Source: Bradyrhizobium sp. MOS002 (GTDB lineage: Bacteria; Pseudomonadota; Alphaproteobacteria; Rhizobiales; Xanthobacteraceae). From it: a DNA stretch of 64,000 bases. This document shows, piece by piece, positions 35,098 through 45,518 of the stretch (its first letter is position 1; every line of letters starts with the position of its first letter). The stretch is taken from contig NZ_PYFX01000005.1 in assembly GCF_003020115.1 (NCBI RefSeq), positions 372,001 through 436,000 on the forward strand, read 5' to 3'. The position numbers and the translations under genes are program-made. The notes under the pieces were generated by a model that searched no databases, was not told the origin of the DNA, and saw nothing but the letters and a program-made list of their open reading frames with translations.

Positions 35098-35583
35098 TCA
35101 GTGCTCGTTGACCGCAGCGCCGAGCTTGATCAGGCTCAGCGAGCGGTTCGCGGTCTCGCGCAGGCGGCAGTAGCTCGCGTCGCCCGGGTACATGCCGGGC
35201 TCGACTTTGTCGAAGACCGCGCAGAAGCGATCACGCGACGCGGCGAAAGTTTTCTGCGAGTCATTGACCGCTTGGATCACGTCGGCGAACCCGCCGGCCT
35301 GAACCTTCTTTAGCGCCTCACTGGTTTTCTGCGTCCAAATGGCGAGTTCGCGCGCCGCGCAGGCTTTCCATTTGGCGACGTCGTCATTCGCGCCCTTTGC
35401 CGCTTTGATGCAGGGGTCGGCGACGAGCCCGACGCACGCGCCGCCGAAACCGCCGGTTTTCTCCGCGGTCTTCAGGCAGGTATCGATCACTGCAAGGTCG
35501 GCTGGCGCGGTGCCTTCGGCGAAAGCCATCGATGCGAGCGGGAGGCTTGCGGCGAGCATCGCGGCGGCAAGTTTGAGCTTCAT
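35098..35583 (-). CDS. LprI-like secreted protein
   Basis: 161 aa. A signal peptide (MKLKLAAAMLAASLPLASMAFA) precedes a mature helical protein with cysteines in IDTCLKTAEKTGGFGGACVGLVADPCIKAA, WKACAARELAIWT, RDRFCAVFD and YCRLRET. The W-x-x-C...E...W and C-R-L-R-E-T pattern resembles the DUF1311/LprI lysozyme-inhibitor-like family. The role is inferred from that resemblance only. It marks the start of the core genome after the fossil integrase. Confidence 0.7.
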   Translation of the reverse strand: MKLKLAAAMLAASLPLASMAFAEGTAPADLAVIDTCLKTAEKTGGFGGACVGLVADPCIKAAKGANDDVAKWKACAARELAIWTQKTSEALKKVQAGGFADVIQAVNDSQKTFAASRDRFCAVFDKVEPGMYPGDASYCRLRETANRSLSLIKLGAAVNEH

Positions 35584-35739
35584 TGGAGGTCTCCGTTCGG
35601 CGTATCGAAAATCTGGAACACAATACCACTGCGAGCGCGCGAAGCTCAGCGAGACGGTAGACCGGCGGGTGCGGCGGAAGGGCCGGACGGCGAGCGGGAA
35701 GGGAAAACGAGGGGGTATGCGGCTTCGGCTACGCCCTCT

Positions 35740-35934
35740 TCAGTCAATGCCTTTGAATGCGCCTTGACCTGACTTACGAGATTTTCGACCAATAGGTGAT
35801 ACATGCAACTTTGGTGATCGAAGGCCCAGCGTTGGTTCACCTGAATGTGGAATAAGAGCTACGCTAACGAATAATGACGGCGGGACGTTTAAGGCACGCA
35901 CGGGCTCTGCCTCAGCGGTGACGGTGAGGATCAC
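35740..35934 (-). pseudogene. ParE-like toxin remnant
   Basis: Starts GTG 35934, overlapping the stop of the ParD-like remnant (GTGA). MILTVTAEAE is a ParE N-terminus, followed by PVRALNVPPS as if the DLxxIxxY segment were deleted. The rest shows no ParE sequence. Evidence rests on the start and operon geometry, so the call is tentative. Confidence 0.35.
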
Positions 35935-36071
35935 TTGCCGTCCGTCTGGACCGCCAGTCTGGCTTCGAGCCGATCGAACACGTCTGAGCCTGGCCTAGTC
36001 CGGCCTGCGTCGGCGAGTCCGCGTGCAATCAAAGCGTCCAAGGAGGCCAGCCTAGCCTCTCTGGGCGCTGA
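35931..36071 (-). pseudogene. ParD-type antitoxin remnant
   Basis: 46 codons plus stop: SAPREARLASLDALIARGLA then DAGRTRPGSDVFDRLEARLA. The ARLxxLxxxIxxGLADAxxGR...VFDRLEAR pattern is that of type II ParD-like antitoxin C-termini. No N-terminal ribbon-helix-helix or start codon is preserved upstream. It is coupled to a ParE-like remnant. Confidence 0.45.
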
Positions 36072-36267
36072 AATTTCCAAGTCTAACCAGCTGCTTGGAG
36101 GCCTCGGAAGCCCGCCTTCGAGCCAAATTTCATTCCGCCAATCCCCCTGATTGCACCGTCCGAATTTACCCCACTTTAGACAACTTGGCCCTAAGTCAGC
36201 GGGCAGGCTCGCATCCGGCCGTCGGCGAGCGCGGAGCCATCGGGCTCGCTTTGTCGTGAGGGAAGCG

Positions 36268-37791
36268 GTGGATCAGCACCAGGTCTGGCACGAGCCGGCA
36301 TTCGACAGGGTTGCGAACGCGATCAGCCCGTTCTTCCTGAGATCGGGAATCTACCTGTTCCTGATCTCGTTCATCTGCCTGTTCTACGTTTTGAACGCGC
36401 CGCTTTTGCTCGGTCATTACGATCTGGGCTGGCATCTGGCAGCCGGAGATCTCATCCGGGAACGCAACGCCATCCCGCTCCACGATCCCTGGTCGTTCAC
36501 CCACGGCGACAAGCCATGGCTCAATCTGTCCTGGCTCTGGGACGTGCTTGCCAGTGCGACGTTTCAATACGCAGGCTTCGGCGGCCTCGTCCTGTCGACG
36601 GTGGCCTGTGGTGCAGCGATCGTCGGCATCCTGACTGCGATCTCTCTCGGCTACGGCGCGTCGGCGATCGCGGTTTGCGTTTCGGTCTTCTTGGCCTGCC
36701 TGCTCTATCCCGCTTACGAAGCTTCGCCGAACATGTATCTCGCGGTCTCGCCGAATACATGCACGATGTTGTTTAGCGTCGTCTTCTATCGCGAATGCCT
36801 GCGACGAACCCGATGGTTCGTGCTTCCCGTGTTGATGGCGCTCTGGGCCAATCTGCACGGCGGCTTTCTGCTCGGCTTTTTCGTGATTGGCGTCTTCTGC
36901 GGCGCCGCCGTGCTCAGAGGCGCCTGGGCCGAGCTCAGGATTCTTGCTCTCGCGGGGATCGCGTGCCTTGCCGCGACCTTTGTCAATCCGCTCGGTTGGA
37001 ATATCTATGCCGGTGCCGCCGCGACGATGGGGCACTTCGTCCAGGGCAATATCGGCGAATGGCTGTCCTACTATCACAACATGGAAATGCCGGGCAGCAT
37101 TCCCGGCATCCTGTATATGCTGGCCTTTGTCGCGCTCGAGCTTCGCTACAGAAACTCCAGACCCATCCCGCTCGAGCCGAGATTGATGTCCTGGCTGTTC
37201 CTGATCCTGGGGCTGTATCAGTTCAGGTACATCGCTTTCTTCTTCATCTTCTCGACCGCGCCGATGGCGCTTCACCTCAGCCGCTTGCTGCCTCGGCGCC
37301 TCACCGCTCTCGACGTGCGCGGACCGTTGCTGGCCGCGGGCCTCGTCGGTCTGTGCACCCTGCCGATGGCCTATTTGCGCGTTGCGCCGGCGCTCGCGCT
37401 TCCGCCGATGCTGTCGAGCGAAGATGCGGGCTATCTGCAAAAGCATCTTGAAGGCAAGCGGGTCCTGAACAATTGGAATGTCGGCGGCTACCTGATTTTC
37501 GGGACGCACGGCACCGTCCCCCTGTTCGTCGACGGCCGCGCCGCGACCGCCTATCCCGACGATTTGCTACGCGACTATTTCAAGCTGGTGAGCTGGGAGA
37601 TCGACGAAGCCGCGTGGGACATGGTGCTCGACAAATACCGGATCGACGCCGTGCTGTGGGTCAAGGCGCACGAACAGCTGCGTCAGTTTCTGGTGGAGCG
37701 GCGAGGCTGGCGCGAGCAATACACCGGCGCTTACGAGACCGTTTACGTCAGGCCCCAATCCGGTTTGGCCGGCGAAGCCAAAAGACAATGA
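36268..37791 (+). CDS. Polytopic membrane glycosyltransferase-like protein
   Basis: 507 aa from a GTG at 36268 (GAGG six bases upstream); a GTG at 36256 and longer frames exist. About ten hydrophobic helices (for example IYLFLISFICLFYVLNAPLLL) follow a short cytoplasmic start. Early loop motifs HYDLGWHLAAGDLIRERNAIPLHDPWSFTHGDKPWLNLSWLW resemble polyprenyl-linked sugar transferase-type membrane proteins: an Asp after the first helix and a Trp-rich loop. The C-terminal soluble domain has KRVLNNWNVGGYLIFGTHG and VDGRAATAYPDD. Its stop overlaps the next gene (ATGA), so the two are coupled. Substrate unknown. Confidence 0.7.
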   Translation: MDQHQVWHEPAFDRVANAISPFFLRSGIYLFLISFICLFYVLNAPLLLGHYDLGWHLAAGDLIRERNAIPLHDPWSFTHGDKPWLNLSWLWDVLASATFQYAGFGGLVLSTVACGAAIVGILTAISLGYGASAIAVCVSVFLACLLYPAYEASPNMYLAVSPNTCTMLFSVVFYRECLRRTRWFVLPVLMALWANLHGGFLLGFFVIGVFCGAAVLRGAWAELRILALAGIACLAATFVNPLGWNIYAGAAATMGHFVQGNIGEWLSYYHNMEMPGSIPGILYMLAFVALELRYRNSRPIPLEPRLMSWLFLILGLYQFRYIAFFFIFSTAPMALHLSRLLPRRLTALDVRGPLLAAGLVGLCTLPMAYLRVAPALALPPMLSSEDAGYLQKHLEGKRVLNNWNVGGYLIFGTHGTVPLFVDGRAATAYPDDLLRDYFKLVSWEIDEAAWDMVLDKYRIDAVLWVKAHEQLRQFLVERRGWREQYTGAYETVYVRPQSGLAGEAKRQ

Positions 37792-39308
37792 CGACCAGCG
37801 CCGCAGCCCTGCCCGCCATCGCACCCGCCGGCAAAGCCGAAAGCTTTGCGACGCGGTACGGCGCCTTGTGCGCATTGCTGCTGCTGGCTGCGGCAGTCCG
37901 GCTGCCGCTCGCCTTCTGGCCGAACATCGTTCACGTCGACGAGCTGTATCAATATCTGGAGCCGGCCTGGCGCCTGCTTGGCCACCACGGGGTCGTCACC
38001 TGGGAATGGCGCGACGGCATCCGGAGCTGGTTTCTGCCGACCTTGTTCGCAGGGCCGGTCGCTCTCGGAGACTGGCTTGCGCCGGGCGGGTGGGGCGCCT
38101 TCGTCGTGCCTCGCCTTGTGGTCGGGCTCGCCTCGCTGTCGATCGTCGTGACGGCCTGGCATTTCGGCGAACGCATCTCCAGGTCGCATGCCGTCGTCGC
38201 GGCCTTCGCCGCCGCGGTCTGGTTCGAGCTGGTCTACTACGCGCCCCACACGTTGAGCGAACCGCTGGCGACGGCCGCGATCCTGCCGGCGGCCTATCTG
38301 CTGACGGGCGAACTGGCGCGAAACCGGCTCTTCACTGCAGGCGCACTGCTTGCTCTCGGCTGTGTCTGGCGCTTTCAATATGTGCCGGCTTGCGCGGTGT
38401 TTGCGTTGGCGGCGTGCTGGCGCGACGTGCGAAACGCGATCGCCCTTGTCGCGGGCGGATGCGTTGTCCTGGTGCTGTCCGGCGCCCTCGACCTGGCCCA
38501 CGGCTCAGCGCCGTTTGCGTGGCTCGTCCAGAATATTCAGCAAAACCTCCTGCATGACCGCGCATCGGAATTCGGTGACGCGCCGGCGGCCGCTTACGTT
38601 CTCCAGGCTTCAATTCTGTGGTCGGGCACGACGCTGCTGATGCTGCTGGCGCTCTGGCGCGGCTGGCGACATGCCCCCCTGCTGATCGTCGCGGCCGTCG
38701 TGAACGTCGCGTTTCACAGCATGATCGTGCACAAGGAATACCGTTTCATTTTCCTGTCGATCGTCCTGCTGATCATCGCTGCGGCACTTGGCTCCGCCGA
38801 TTGGGTCCGGATGATGCGCCGGCGAAGCGCGTGGCGCTCCCGGGCACTTGCCGTCGTATGTGGCGGCTGGCTGCTGCTCTCGCTCGGTCTGTCGGGCGCA
38901 ACGCTCATCATGCGTGACAACTGGATGCGCGGCATCGGCGTCGCCCAGTTGATGGCGGAGCTCGAGGCCGATCCCGAAGCCTGCGGTCTGGCCCTGTACG
39001 CGATCAACTATCCCTTTGTGCCCGGACGTGGGCAGCTCGCGGCCCGCAAGCCGATCTATTCCTTTTATCGGGACGACCCCCTAGCCAAGGGACGACTTCC
39101 GGCTCTGGTGAAGACGCACCAGGCCGCGTTCAACCGCATCATCGGCCCGGCGAGCCTGGCCAGCGAATTGCCGGCGGATTTCTCGCGACGAAGTTGCGCG
39201 ATGATGAGCGATGACAAGCCGGCCTGCGTCTTCGCGCGGCGCGGCGCTTGTGATGCGCCCTTAAGCCCCTTCGGCGTCAACGACGTGCTCATGCGCCTGA
39301 ATTACTAG
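37788..39308 (+). CDS. GT22-type mannosyltransferase-like membrane protein
   Basis: 506 aa. The first luminal loop HVDELYQYLEPAWRLLGHHGVVTWEWRDGIRSWFLP matches the GT22 (Alg9/Alg12/PIG-B) signature with the catalytic-type HxDE, EPA, TWEW and RS. Around ten membrane helices follow, including LLLAAAVRLPLAFW at the start. A second loop contains HKEYRFIF, another GT22 feature. The donor would be a lipid-linked sugar such as dolichyl- or polyprenyl-phosphate mannose. Coupled to the upstream membrane gene by a 4-bp overlap. The acceptor is not predictable. Confidence 0.78.
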   Translation: MTTSAAALPAIAPAGKAESFATRYGALCALLLLAAAVRLPLAFWPNIVHVDELYQYLEPAWRLLGHHGVVTWEWRDGIRSWFLPTLFAGPVALGDWLAPGGWGAFVVPRLVVGLASLSIVVTAWHFGERISRSHAVVAAFAAAVWFELVYYAPHTLSEPLATAAILPAAYLLTGELARNRLFTAGALLALGCVWRFQYVPACAVFALAACWRDVRNAIALVAGGCVVLVLSGALDLAHGSAPFAWLVQNIQQNLLHDRASEFGDAPAAAYVLQASILWSGTTLLMLLALWRGWRHAPLLIVAAVVNVAFHSMIVHKEYRFIFLSIVLLIIAAALGSADWVRMMRRRSAWRSRALAVVCGGWLLLSLGLSGATLIMRDNWMRGIGVAQLMAELEADPEACGLALYAINYPFVPGRGQLAARKPIYSFYRDDPLAKGRLPALVKTHQAAFNRIIGPASLASELPADFSRRSCAMMSDDKPACVFARRGACDAPLSPFGVNDVLMRLNY

Positions 39309-39427
39309 CCGCGCCCGATGCTTGCGCCGGCGGCTGCCAGCGGATACATCGCGGCCGGCCCTCGCCAGCGTCTGTCCCGGGGATTAGCCTGCCAAGGCGC
39401 ACCGATTCGATTGAGGTTTGAAACGCC

Positions 39428-40042
39428 ATGACCGTACGCCTGCACCGCGGCGACCTGCCCGATCTGTCCCGCTACACCGGAGCGGTGGCGATCGACACCG
39501 AGACCATGGGCCTGAACCCGCATCGCGACCGCCTCTGCGTGGTGCAGCTCTCGCCCGGCGACGGCAGCGCGGACGTGGTGCAGATCCCCAAGGGGCATAC
39601 CGACGCGCCGAACCTGAAGGCCCTGCTGGCCAATCCCGCGAACACGAAAATCTTCCACTTTGCGCGGTTCGACGTCGCGGTGCTGTACCAGACGTTTGGT
39701 GTCATGACCGGGCCGATCTACTGCACCAAGATCGCCTCCCGTCTGATCCGCACCTATACCGACCGCCATGGCCTCAAGGACCTCGTGCGCGAGGTGCTCA
39801 ATGTCGATCTCTCCAAGCAGCAGCAATCGAGCGATTGGGGTTCCGACAGCCTGACCGAGCCGCAGCTCGCCTACGCCGCCTCCGACGTGCTGCATCTGCA
39901 CGGCTTGCGCGAGCGGCTCGATGCCATGCTGGCGCGGGAAGGCCGCACCGCGCTGGCCAAAGCCTGTTTCGACTTCCTGCCGACCCGCGCTTTGCTCGAT
40001 CTCCAGGGCTGGGCCGAAGAGGACATTTTCGCGCATTCCTAG
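39428..40042 (+). CDS. rnd: Ribonuclease D (short form)
   Basis: 204 aa DEDDy 3'-5' exoribonuclease. Exo I is VAIDTETMGL (D, E), exo II is IFHFARFDVAVL, and exo III is PQLAYAASDVLHLHGL with Y-x3-D. It lacks the C-terminal HRDC domains, so it is a minimal RNase D-like exonuclease, common in alphaproteobacteria and roughly half the size of E. coli Rnd. It lies 145 bp upstream of lptC with the same orientation. Confidence 0.9.
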   Translation: MTVRLHRGDLPDLSRYTGAVAIDTETMGLNPHRDRLCVVQLSPGDGSADVVQIPKGHTDAPNLKALLANPANTKIFHFARFDVAVLYQTFGVMTGPIYCTKIASRLIRTYTDRHGLKDLVREVLNVDLSKQQQSSDWGSDSLTEPQLAYAASDVLHLHGLRERLDAMLAREGRTALAKACFDFLPTRALLDLQGWAEEDIFAHS

Positions 40043-40186
40043 CGGTTCGCTGGACGGGCGGGTGGGGCGGTCGCCCCGTTTCAGACACTTTCGTAACGGC
40101 CTGTCGCAGGCTGCATATTCTGGCGTTGCCGGCTACAATGGGGCGCCCGCCAACCGGACAAGGCGAGCGACACCTCAGGAGCCCAG

Positions 40187-40915
40187 GTGAATTCGGCCCA
40201 TAATGTCACCTACGACGCCGCGCTTGCGGCGAAGTTCGCCAGCGCGGCGCGCCACAGCCGCCTGGTGCGGATTCTGCGCATCGCGGTGCCGGCGACAGTG
40301 GCTGCGGCAATGGGTCTGCTCGTCCTCATCTCGACCATCTTCAACCCATTCCAGATCCCCGTGAAGCTCGACTCCGGAAATCTCGTGGTGACAGGCACCA
40401 AGATCACGATGGAATCGCCGCATATGTCCGGCTTCACCCCGGACCAGCGGCCCTATGAGCTCTGGGCCAAGACCGCGACCCAGGACATCACCGATCCCGA
40501 TCATGTCGATCTTCATGATCTGCGCGCGAAAGTTCTGATGGAAGACCAATCGACTCTGTTCCTCGATGCCCGCACCGGAAGGTTCGACAACAAGCAGCAG
40601 CAGCTCGACCTGCACAAGGACATCTTCCTGCGCACCTCGACCGGCTACGAGGCGCGGCTGAATTCGGCCTTCGTCGACATGGGCAAGGGCACGGTCTCCT
40701 CGGATGAGCATGTCGACGTCAAGCTGACCAACGGAACGCTGACCGCCGATCGGCTGCGGATCACGGAGGGCGGCGATGTCATCCGCTTCGAAGGCAATGT
40801 GGTGATGCACCTCGACAAGCTGGACGACCCTGCCGCCGCTCAGCCTGCGCCATCCGAGCCTGCGCCGGCGGCGAAGACACGTACGCCCCAGAACAAGTCC
40901 GCCAATTCAAAGTGA
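40187..40915 (+). CDS. lptC: LPS export ABC transporter periplasmic protein LptC
   Basis: 242 aa, GTG start with CAGGAG upstream. A single N-terminal membrane anchor (LVRILRIAVPATVAAAMGLLVLISTIF) precedes a periplasmic beta-jellyroll domain with LVVTGTKITMESPHMSGFTPDQRPYELWAKTATQDI and later GRFDNKQQQLDLHKDIFL. LptC links LptBFG to LptA for moving LPS across the periplasm. Its stop overlaps the lptA GTG. Part of the lptC-lptA-lptB-rpoN-hpf-ptsN cluster. Confidence 0.93.
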   Translation: MNSAHNVTYDAALAAKFASAARHSRLVRILRIAVPATVAAAMGLLVLISTIFNPFQIPVKLDSGNLVVTGTKITMESPHMSGFTPDQRPYELWAKTATQDITDPDHVDLHDLRAKVLMEDQSTLFLDARTGRFDNKQQQLDLHKDIFLRTSTGYEARLNSAFVDMGKGTVSSDEHVDVKLTNGTLTADRLRITEGGDVIRFEGNVVMHLDKLDDPAAAQPAPSEPAPAAKTRTPQNKSANSK

Positions 40916-41631
40916 TTTTCATGATCAGGTTTTTCCCGCGCAACGAAGACAAGCGGTGCGTCATCCTCGGTGCGGCCTCGCTCGCCGTCGGCATCGCGCT
41001 GATCGCAACGGGTGCGGCAAGCGCGCAGAGCACGATGCAAGGCGTGCCCAACGCGATGCAGGGCTTCTCGCAGAACCGCGATCAGCCGATCCAGATCGAA
41101 GCCGCCTCGCTCGAAATGCGCGACAAGAAGAAGGAAGCGACTTTCTCCGGCAATGTGAAGGTCATCCAAGGCGACACCACCATGACCTCAAAGACGTTGG
41201 TGGTGTTTTACGATTCGGGCGGCGACAAGCCGGCCGCGCCACAGCCTGCGGCGAAGGCGGCAAAGGGGGCGCCGATGCAGTCGGCGACGCCGGGGCCGGG
41301 GGGGAACTCCTCGATCAAGCGGCTGGAGGCGCGCGGCAACGTCGTCGTCACCCAGAAGGACCAGGTGGTGACGGGCGAGACCGCCGTGTTCGACACCCGC
41401 ACCAACCTCATCACCATGCTTGGCGGCGTCGTCTTGACGCAGTGCAAGAACGTGCTGCGCGGCGACCGGCTGGCGGTCGACATGACCACGGGCGTGTCGC
41501 GTGTGGAATCCGACAGCGGCCGGGTGCAGGCGCTGCTGCCGCAGGGCGGCGGCAATGATTGCGGATCCGGCGGCCCGGCCAAGCCCGGCGCGGGACCTTT
41601 GCAATTGCCTGGCGCAACTAAGCCAAAGTAA
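40912..41631 (+). CDS. lptA: LPS transport periplasmic protein LptA
   Basis: 239 aa. A signal-like segment (VILGAASLAVGIALIATGAASAQ) is followed by IQIEAASLEMRDKKKEATFSGNVKVIQGDTTMTSKTLVVFYDS, the OstA/LptA beta-strand repeat. A Pro/Ala/Gly-rich insertion (KPAAPQPAAKAAKGAPMQSA) follows, then SIKRLEARGNVVVTQKDQVVTGETAVFDT. The GTG at 40912 overlaps the lptC stop; ATG at 40921 is an alternative. It builds the periplasmic bridge for LPS. Confidence 0.93.
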   Translation: MIFMIRFFPRNEDKRCVILGAASLAVGIALIATGAASAQSTMQGVPNAMQGFSQNRDQPIQIEAASLEMRDKKKEATFSGNVKVIQGDTTMTSKTLVVFYDSGGDKPAAPQPAAKAAKGAPMQSATPGPGGNSSIKRLEARGNVVVTQKDQVVTGETAVFDTRTNLITMLGGVVLTQCKNVLRGDRLAVDMTTGVSRVESDSGRVQALLPQGGGNDCGSGGPAKPGAGPLQLPGATKPK

Positions 41632-41867
41632 ATTTGAAGAATGATTTCAGACGCTTGGGTCGAGCGCTGCCGATCCGAGGTTGAAGCTTGCCCGCCGAGA
41701 CTGTATCTAGCGCGAAGGGCTTTCGAAGCGGGGTTCGCCGCTTTTCGGGCGTGTTTCACTGGGCATGAGACATCCCTTCATTCATGCTGCGTCGGCGAAT
41801 CCTGAGGCCGGCGCTGCAGATCGCGCGAATATCGCGCAGGATCGTCGCGAAAGGCTAGAAGGCGGGG

Positions 41868-42878
<1,011 letters not shown>

Positions 42879-42969
42879 CCCGTTTTTCCAATTCGTCAAG
42901 ACGTGTACATCGGGCTTGGACTAGGATAAGCAAAAATCGGACCAACTTTTTGGGATCGGTTCTTGCTCC

Positions 42970-44583
42970 ATGGCGCTTTCGCAGAGATTAGAGTTCCGGC
43001 AATCGCAGTCGCTGGTCATGACGCCGCAGTTGATGCAGGCGATCAAGCTGCTGCAATTGTCCAATCTCGATCTCACGACGTTCGTGGAAGAGGAACTCGA
43101 GCGTAACCCGCTGCTGGAGCGGGCCAACGACGAGCCCCCTGCGGGCGAGGGCCCGGCCGAGACCGGCCAGTTCAACGATAGCGACGGCGGCCACAACGAC
43201 GAGCCGGGTGGCGGCCCGGGCGAAGCCTTCGAGCCCGGCCAGGAAGAGTGGATGAGCAAGGATCTCGGCACCCGCGCCGAGATCGAGCAGACCATGGACA
43301 CCGGGCTGGACAACGTCTTCTCCGAGGAACCGGCCGAGGCGGCCGCCCGCAACGCCCAGGATGCGGCGCCGACCACCTACACCGAATGGGGCGGCGGCGC
43401 CTCCGGCGACGAGGACTACAATCTCGAAGCCTTCGTCGCCGCGGAGACCACGCTCGGCGACCATCTCGCCGAGCAGCTCTCGGTTGCCTTCGCCGGGGCC
43501 GCGCAGCGCATGATCGGCCAGTATTTGATCGACCTCGTCGACGAGGCCGGCTATCTGCCACCGGATCTCGGCCAGGCCGCCGAACGGCTGGGCGCATCGC
43601 AACAGGACGTCGAGAACGTTCTTGCCGTGCTGCAGAAATTCGATCCGCCCGGCGTCTGCGCGCGCAATTTGAGCGAATGCCTGGCGATCCAGCTCCGCGA
43701 GCTCGACCGCTACGATCCCGCGATGCAGGCCCTGGTCGAGCATCTCGATCTCCTCGCCAAGCGCGACATCGGAGCCTTGCGCAAGGTCTGCGGCGTCGAC
43801 GACGAGGACATCGCCGACATGATCGGCGAGATCCGCCGGCTCAATCCCAAGCCCGGCATAAAGTTCGGCACGGCCCGGCTCCAGACCATGGTGCCTGATG
43901 TCTATGTCCGCCCTGGTCCCGATGGCGGCTGGCACGTCGAACTCAACAGCGACACCTTGCCGCGCGTGCTGGTCAACCAGACCTACTATTCGCAGCTCTC
44001 GAAGAAGATCGGCAAGGACGGCGACAAATCCTATTTCACCGACGCGCTTCAGAACGCGACCTGGCTGGTGCGCGCGCTCGACCAGCGCGCCCGCACCATC
44101 CTCAAAGTCGCAACCGAGATCGTGCGCCAGCAGGACGGCTTCTTCACCCATGGCGTGGCGCATCTGCGACCGCTGAATCTGAAGGCCGTCGCCGACGCCA
44201 TCCAGATGCATGAATCCACGGTGTCGCGCGTCACCGCCAACAAATACATGGCGACCAATCGCGGCACGTTCGAGCTGAAATATTTCTTCACGGCCTCGAT
44301 CGCCTCGGCCGATGGCGGCGAGGCGCATTCGGCCGAAGCCGTGCGTCACCACATCAAGCTGCTGATCGATGCGGAGGCGCCGTCCGCTATCCTGTCCGAC
44401 GACACCATCGTGGAACGCTTGCGCGGCTCGGGCATTGATATTGCCCGCCGCACGGTCGCGAAATACCGCGAAGCCATGCGCATTCCGTCCTCGGTGCAAC
44501 GCCGTCGCGACAAGCAGAGCGCTCTTGGTAACGTCCTCTCCACCGCCATGGCCGATCGCTCCCGCAATCCCGAACCGGCCTGA
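42970..44583 (+). CDS. rpoN: RNA polymerase sigma-54 factor
   Basis: 537 aa. Region I is MALSQRLEFRQSQSLVMTPQLMQAIKLLQLSNLDL, and a long acidic Pro/Gly/Asp-rich region II follows (to about residue 140). The core-binding and HTH regions include MHESTVSRVTANKYMATNRGTFELKYFF, and the C-terminal RpoN box is ARRTVAKYREAM. It directs transcription of nitrogen, C4-dicarboxylate and other enhancer-dependent genes with AAA+ activators. Located between lptB and hpf as usual. Confidence 0.97.
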   Translation: MALSQRLEFRQSQSLVMTPQLMQAIKLLQLSNLDLTTFVEEELERNPLLERANDEPPAGEGPAETGQFNDSDGGHNDEPGGGPGEAFEPGQEEWMSKDLGTRAEIEQTMDTGLDNVFSEEPAEAAARNAQDAAPTTYTEWGGGASGDEDYNLEAFVAAETTLGDHLAEQLSVAFAGAAQRMIGQYLIDLVDEAGYLPPDLGQAAERLGASQQDVENVLAVLQKFDPPGVCARNLSECLAIQLRELDRYDPAMQALVEHLDLLAKRDIGALRKVCGVDDEDIADMIGEIRRLNPKPGIKFGTARLQTMVPDVYVRPGPDGGWHVELNSDTLPRVLVNQTYYSQLSKKIGKDGDKSYFTDALQNATWLVRALDQRARTILKVATEIVRQQDGFFTHGVAHLRPLNLKAVADAIQMHESTVSRVTANKYMATNRGTFELKYFFTASIASADGGEAHSAEAVRHHIKLLIDAEAPSAILSDDTIVERLRGSGIDIARRTVAKYREAMRIPSSVQRRRDKQSALGNVLSTAMADRSRNPEPA

Positions 44584-44663
44584 TTGCACCGGCGCCAAAT
44601 CGCGCTACTGTCAATCTGCTATCGGGCCCGATCCTGGCCAGGCACGAACCAAGCGAGGTTCAC

Positions 44664-45281
44664 ATGACTCTCCGCATCTCGGGAAAGAGCGTCAACGTCG
44701 GCGAGGCCCTGCGCGGCCGCGTCACCGACCGGACTGAAGAGGTCCTGCGCAAATACTTCGATGGCAATTATTCGGGCCACATCACGCTGAGCAAGGATGG
44801 CTTCGGCTTCCGCACCGACTGTGCGCTGCATCTTGATTCGGGAATCACGCTCGAGGCCGATTCGAACGCACCGGATGCCTATGCGAGTGCCGACCAGGCG
44901 CTGGTGATGATCGAGAAGCGGCTCAAGCGCTACAAGAGCCGGCTCAAGGACCGCTCCGCCCGCAAGGCCCATGTCGCCTCCGCGGCGCTGGCCGCCATGG
45001 ATGCCACGAGCTACGTGCTGGAGGCGCCGGGCGAGGGTGAGGACGAGGACGAGGTCACCGGCTACAGCCCCGTGATCATCGCCGAGGCCACCACCGCGCT
45101 GAAGCCGCTCTCCGTCAGCGAAGCGGTCATGGAACTCGACCTCAGCGGAGCGCCCTGCCTGGTCTTTCAGCACGGTTCCTCGGGCCGGGTGAACATCATT
45201 TACCGCCGGGCCGACGGCAATGTCGGCTGGATCGACCCCCCTGGGGCCAAGGCTGAGGTCAAGGCGGACGGCAAGGCCTGA
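44664..45281 (+). CDS. hpf: Ribosome hibernation promoting factor, long form
   Basis: 205 aa. The N-terminal ribosome-binding domain starts MTLRISGKSVNVGEALRGRVTDRTEEVLRKYFDG and contains HITLSKDGFGFRTDCALHLDSG and DQALVMIEKRLKRYKSRLKD. The C-terminal S30AE_C-type domain (about 150-200) has LSVSEAVMELDLSGAPCLVFQHGSSGRVNIIYRRADGNVGWIDP, used for dimerising 70S into 100S. Long HPF is normal for alphaproteobacteria. Confidence 0.95.
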   Translation: MTLRISGKSVNVGEALRGRVTDRTEEVLRKYFDGNYSGHITLSKDGFGFRTDCALHLDSGITLEADSNAPDAYASADQALVMIEKRLKRYKSRLKDRSARKAHVASAALAAMDATSYVLEAPGEGEDEDEVTGYSPVIIAEATTALKPLSVSEAVMELDLSGAPCLVFQHGSSGRVNIIYRRADGNVGWIDPPGAKAEVKADGKA

Positions 45282-45518
45282 GGCCGCCGCGCGACCTCCG
45301 GGAACCCGCGCCGGGGGCCCCTTTCCGCCTTAACAATGACCGGGGCAAAGCTGCACGCGGGAGTTGGCACCGGGATTGCGTTGGAGTAGAAGCCCCCCAC
45401 ATCAGGGGCGAGCTAAGTCCGCTTCCTGCTTCAACTTCTCGACGTCGGCCCGCCCAGGTTCTTTGTCCAGGCTGGCCAATTCGGAACCCGACATTTTCAT
45501 TCACCTCGGAAGACTTCC

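Noticed and set aside
42988-44598. Long open frame opposite rpoN (536 codons)
   Set aside because: Shadow of rpoN; no motifs and no ribosome site.
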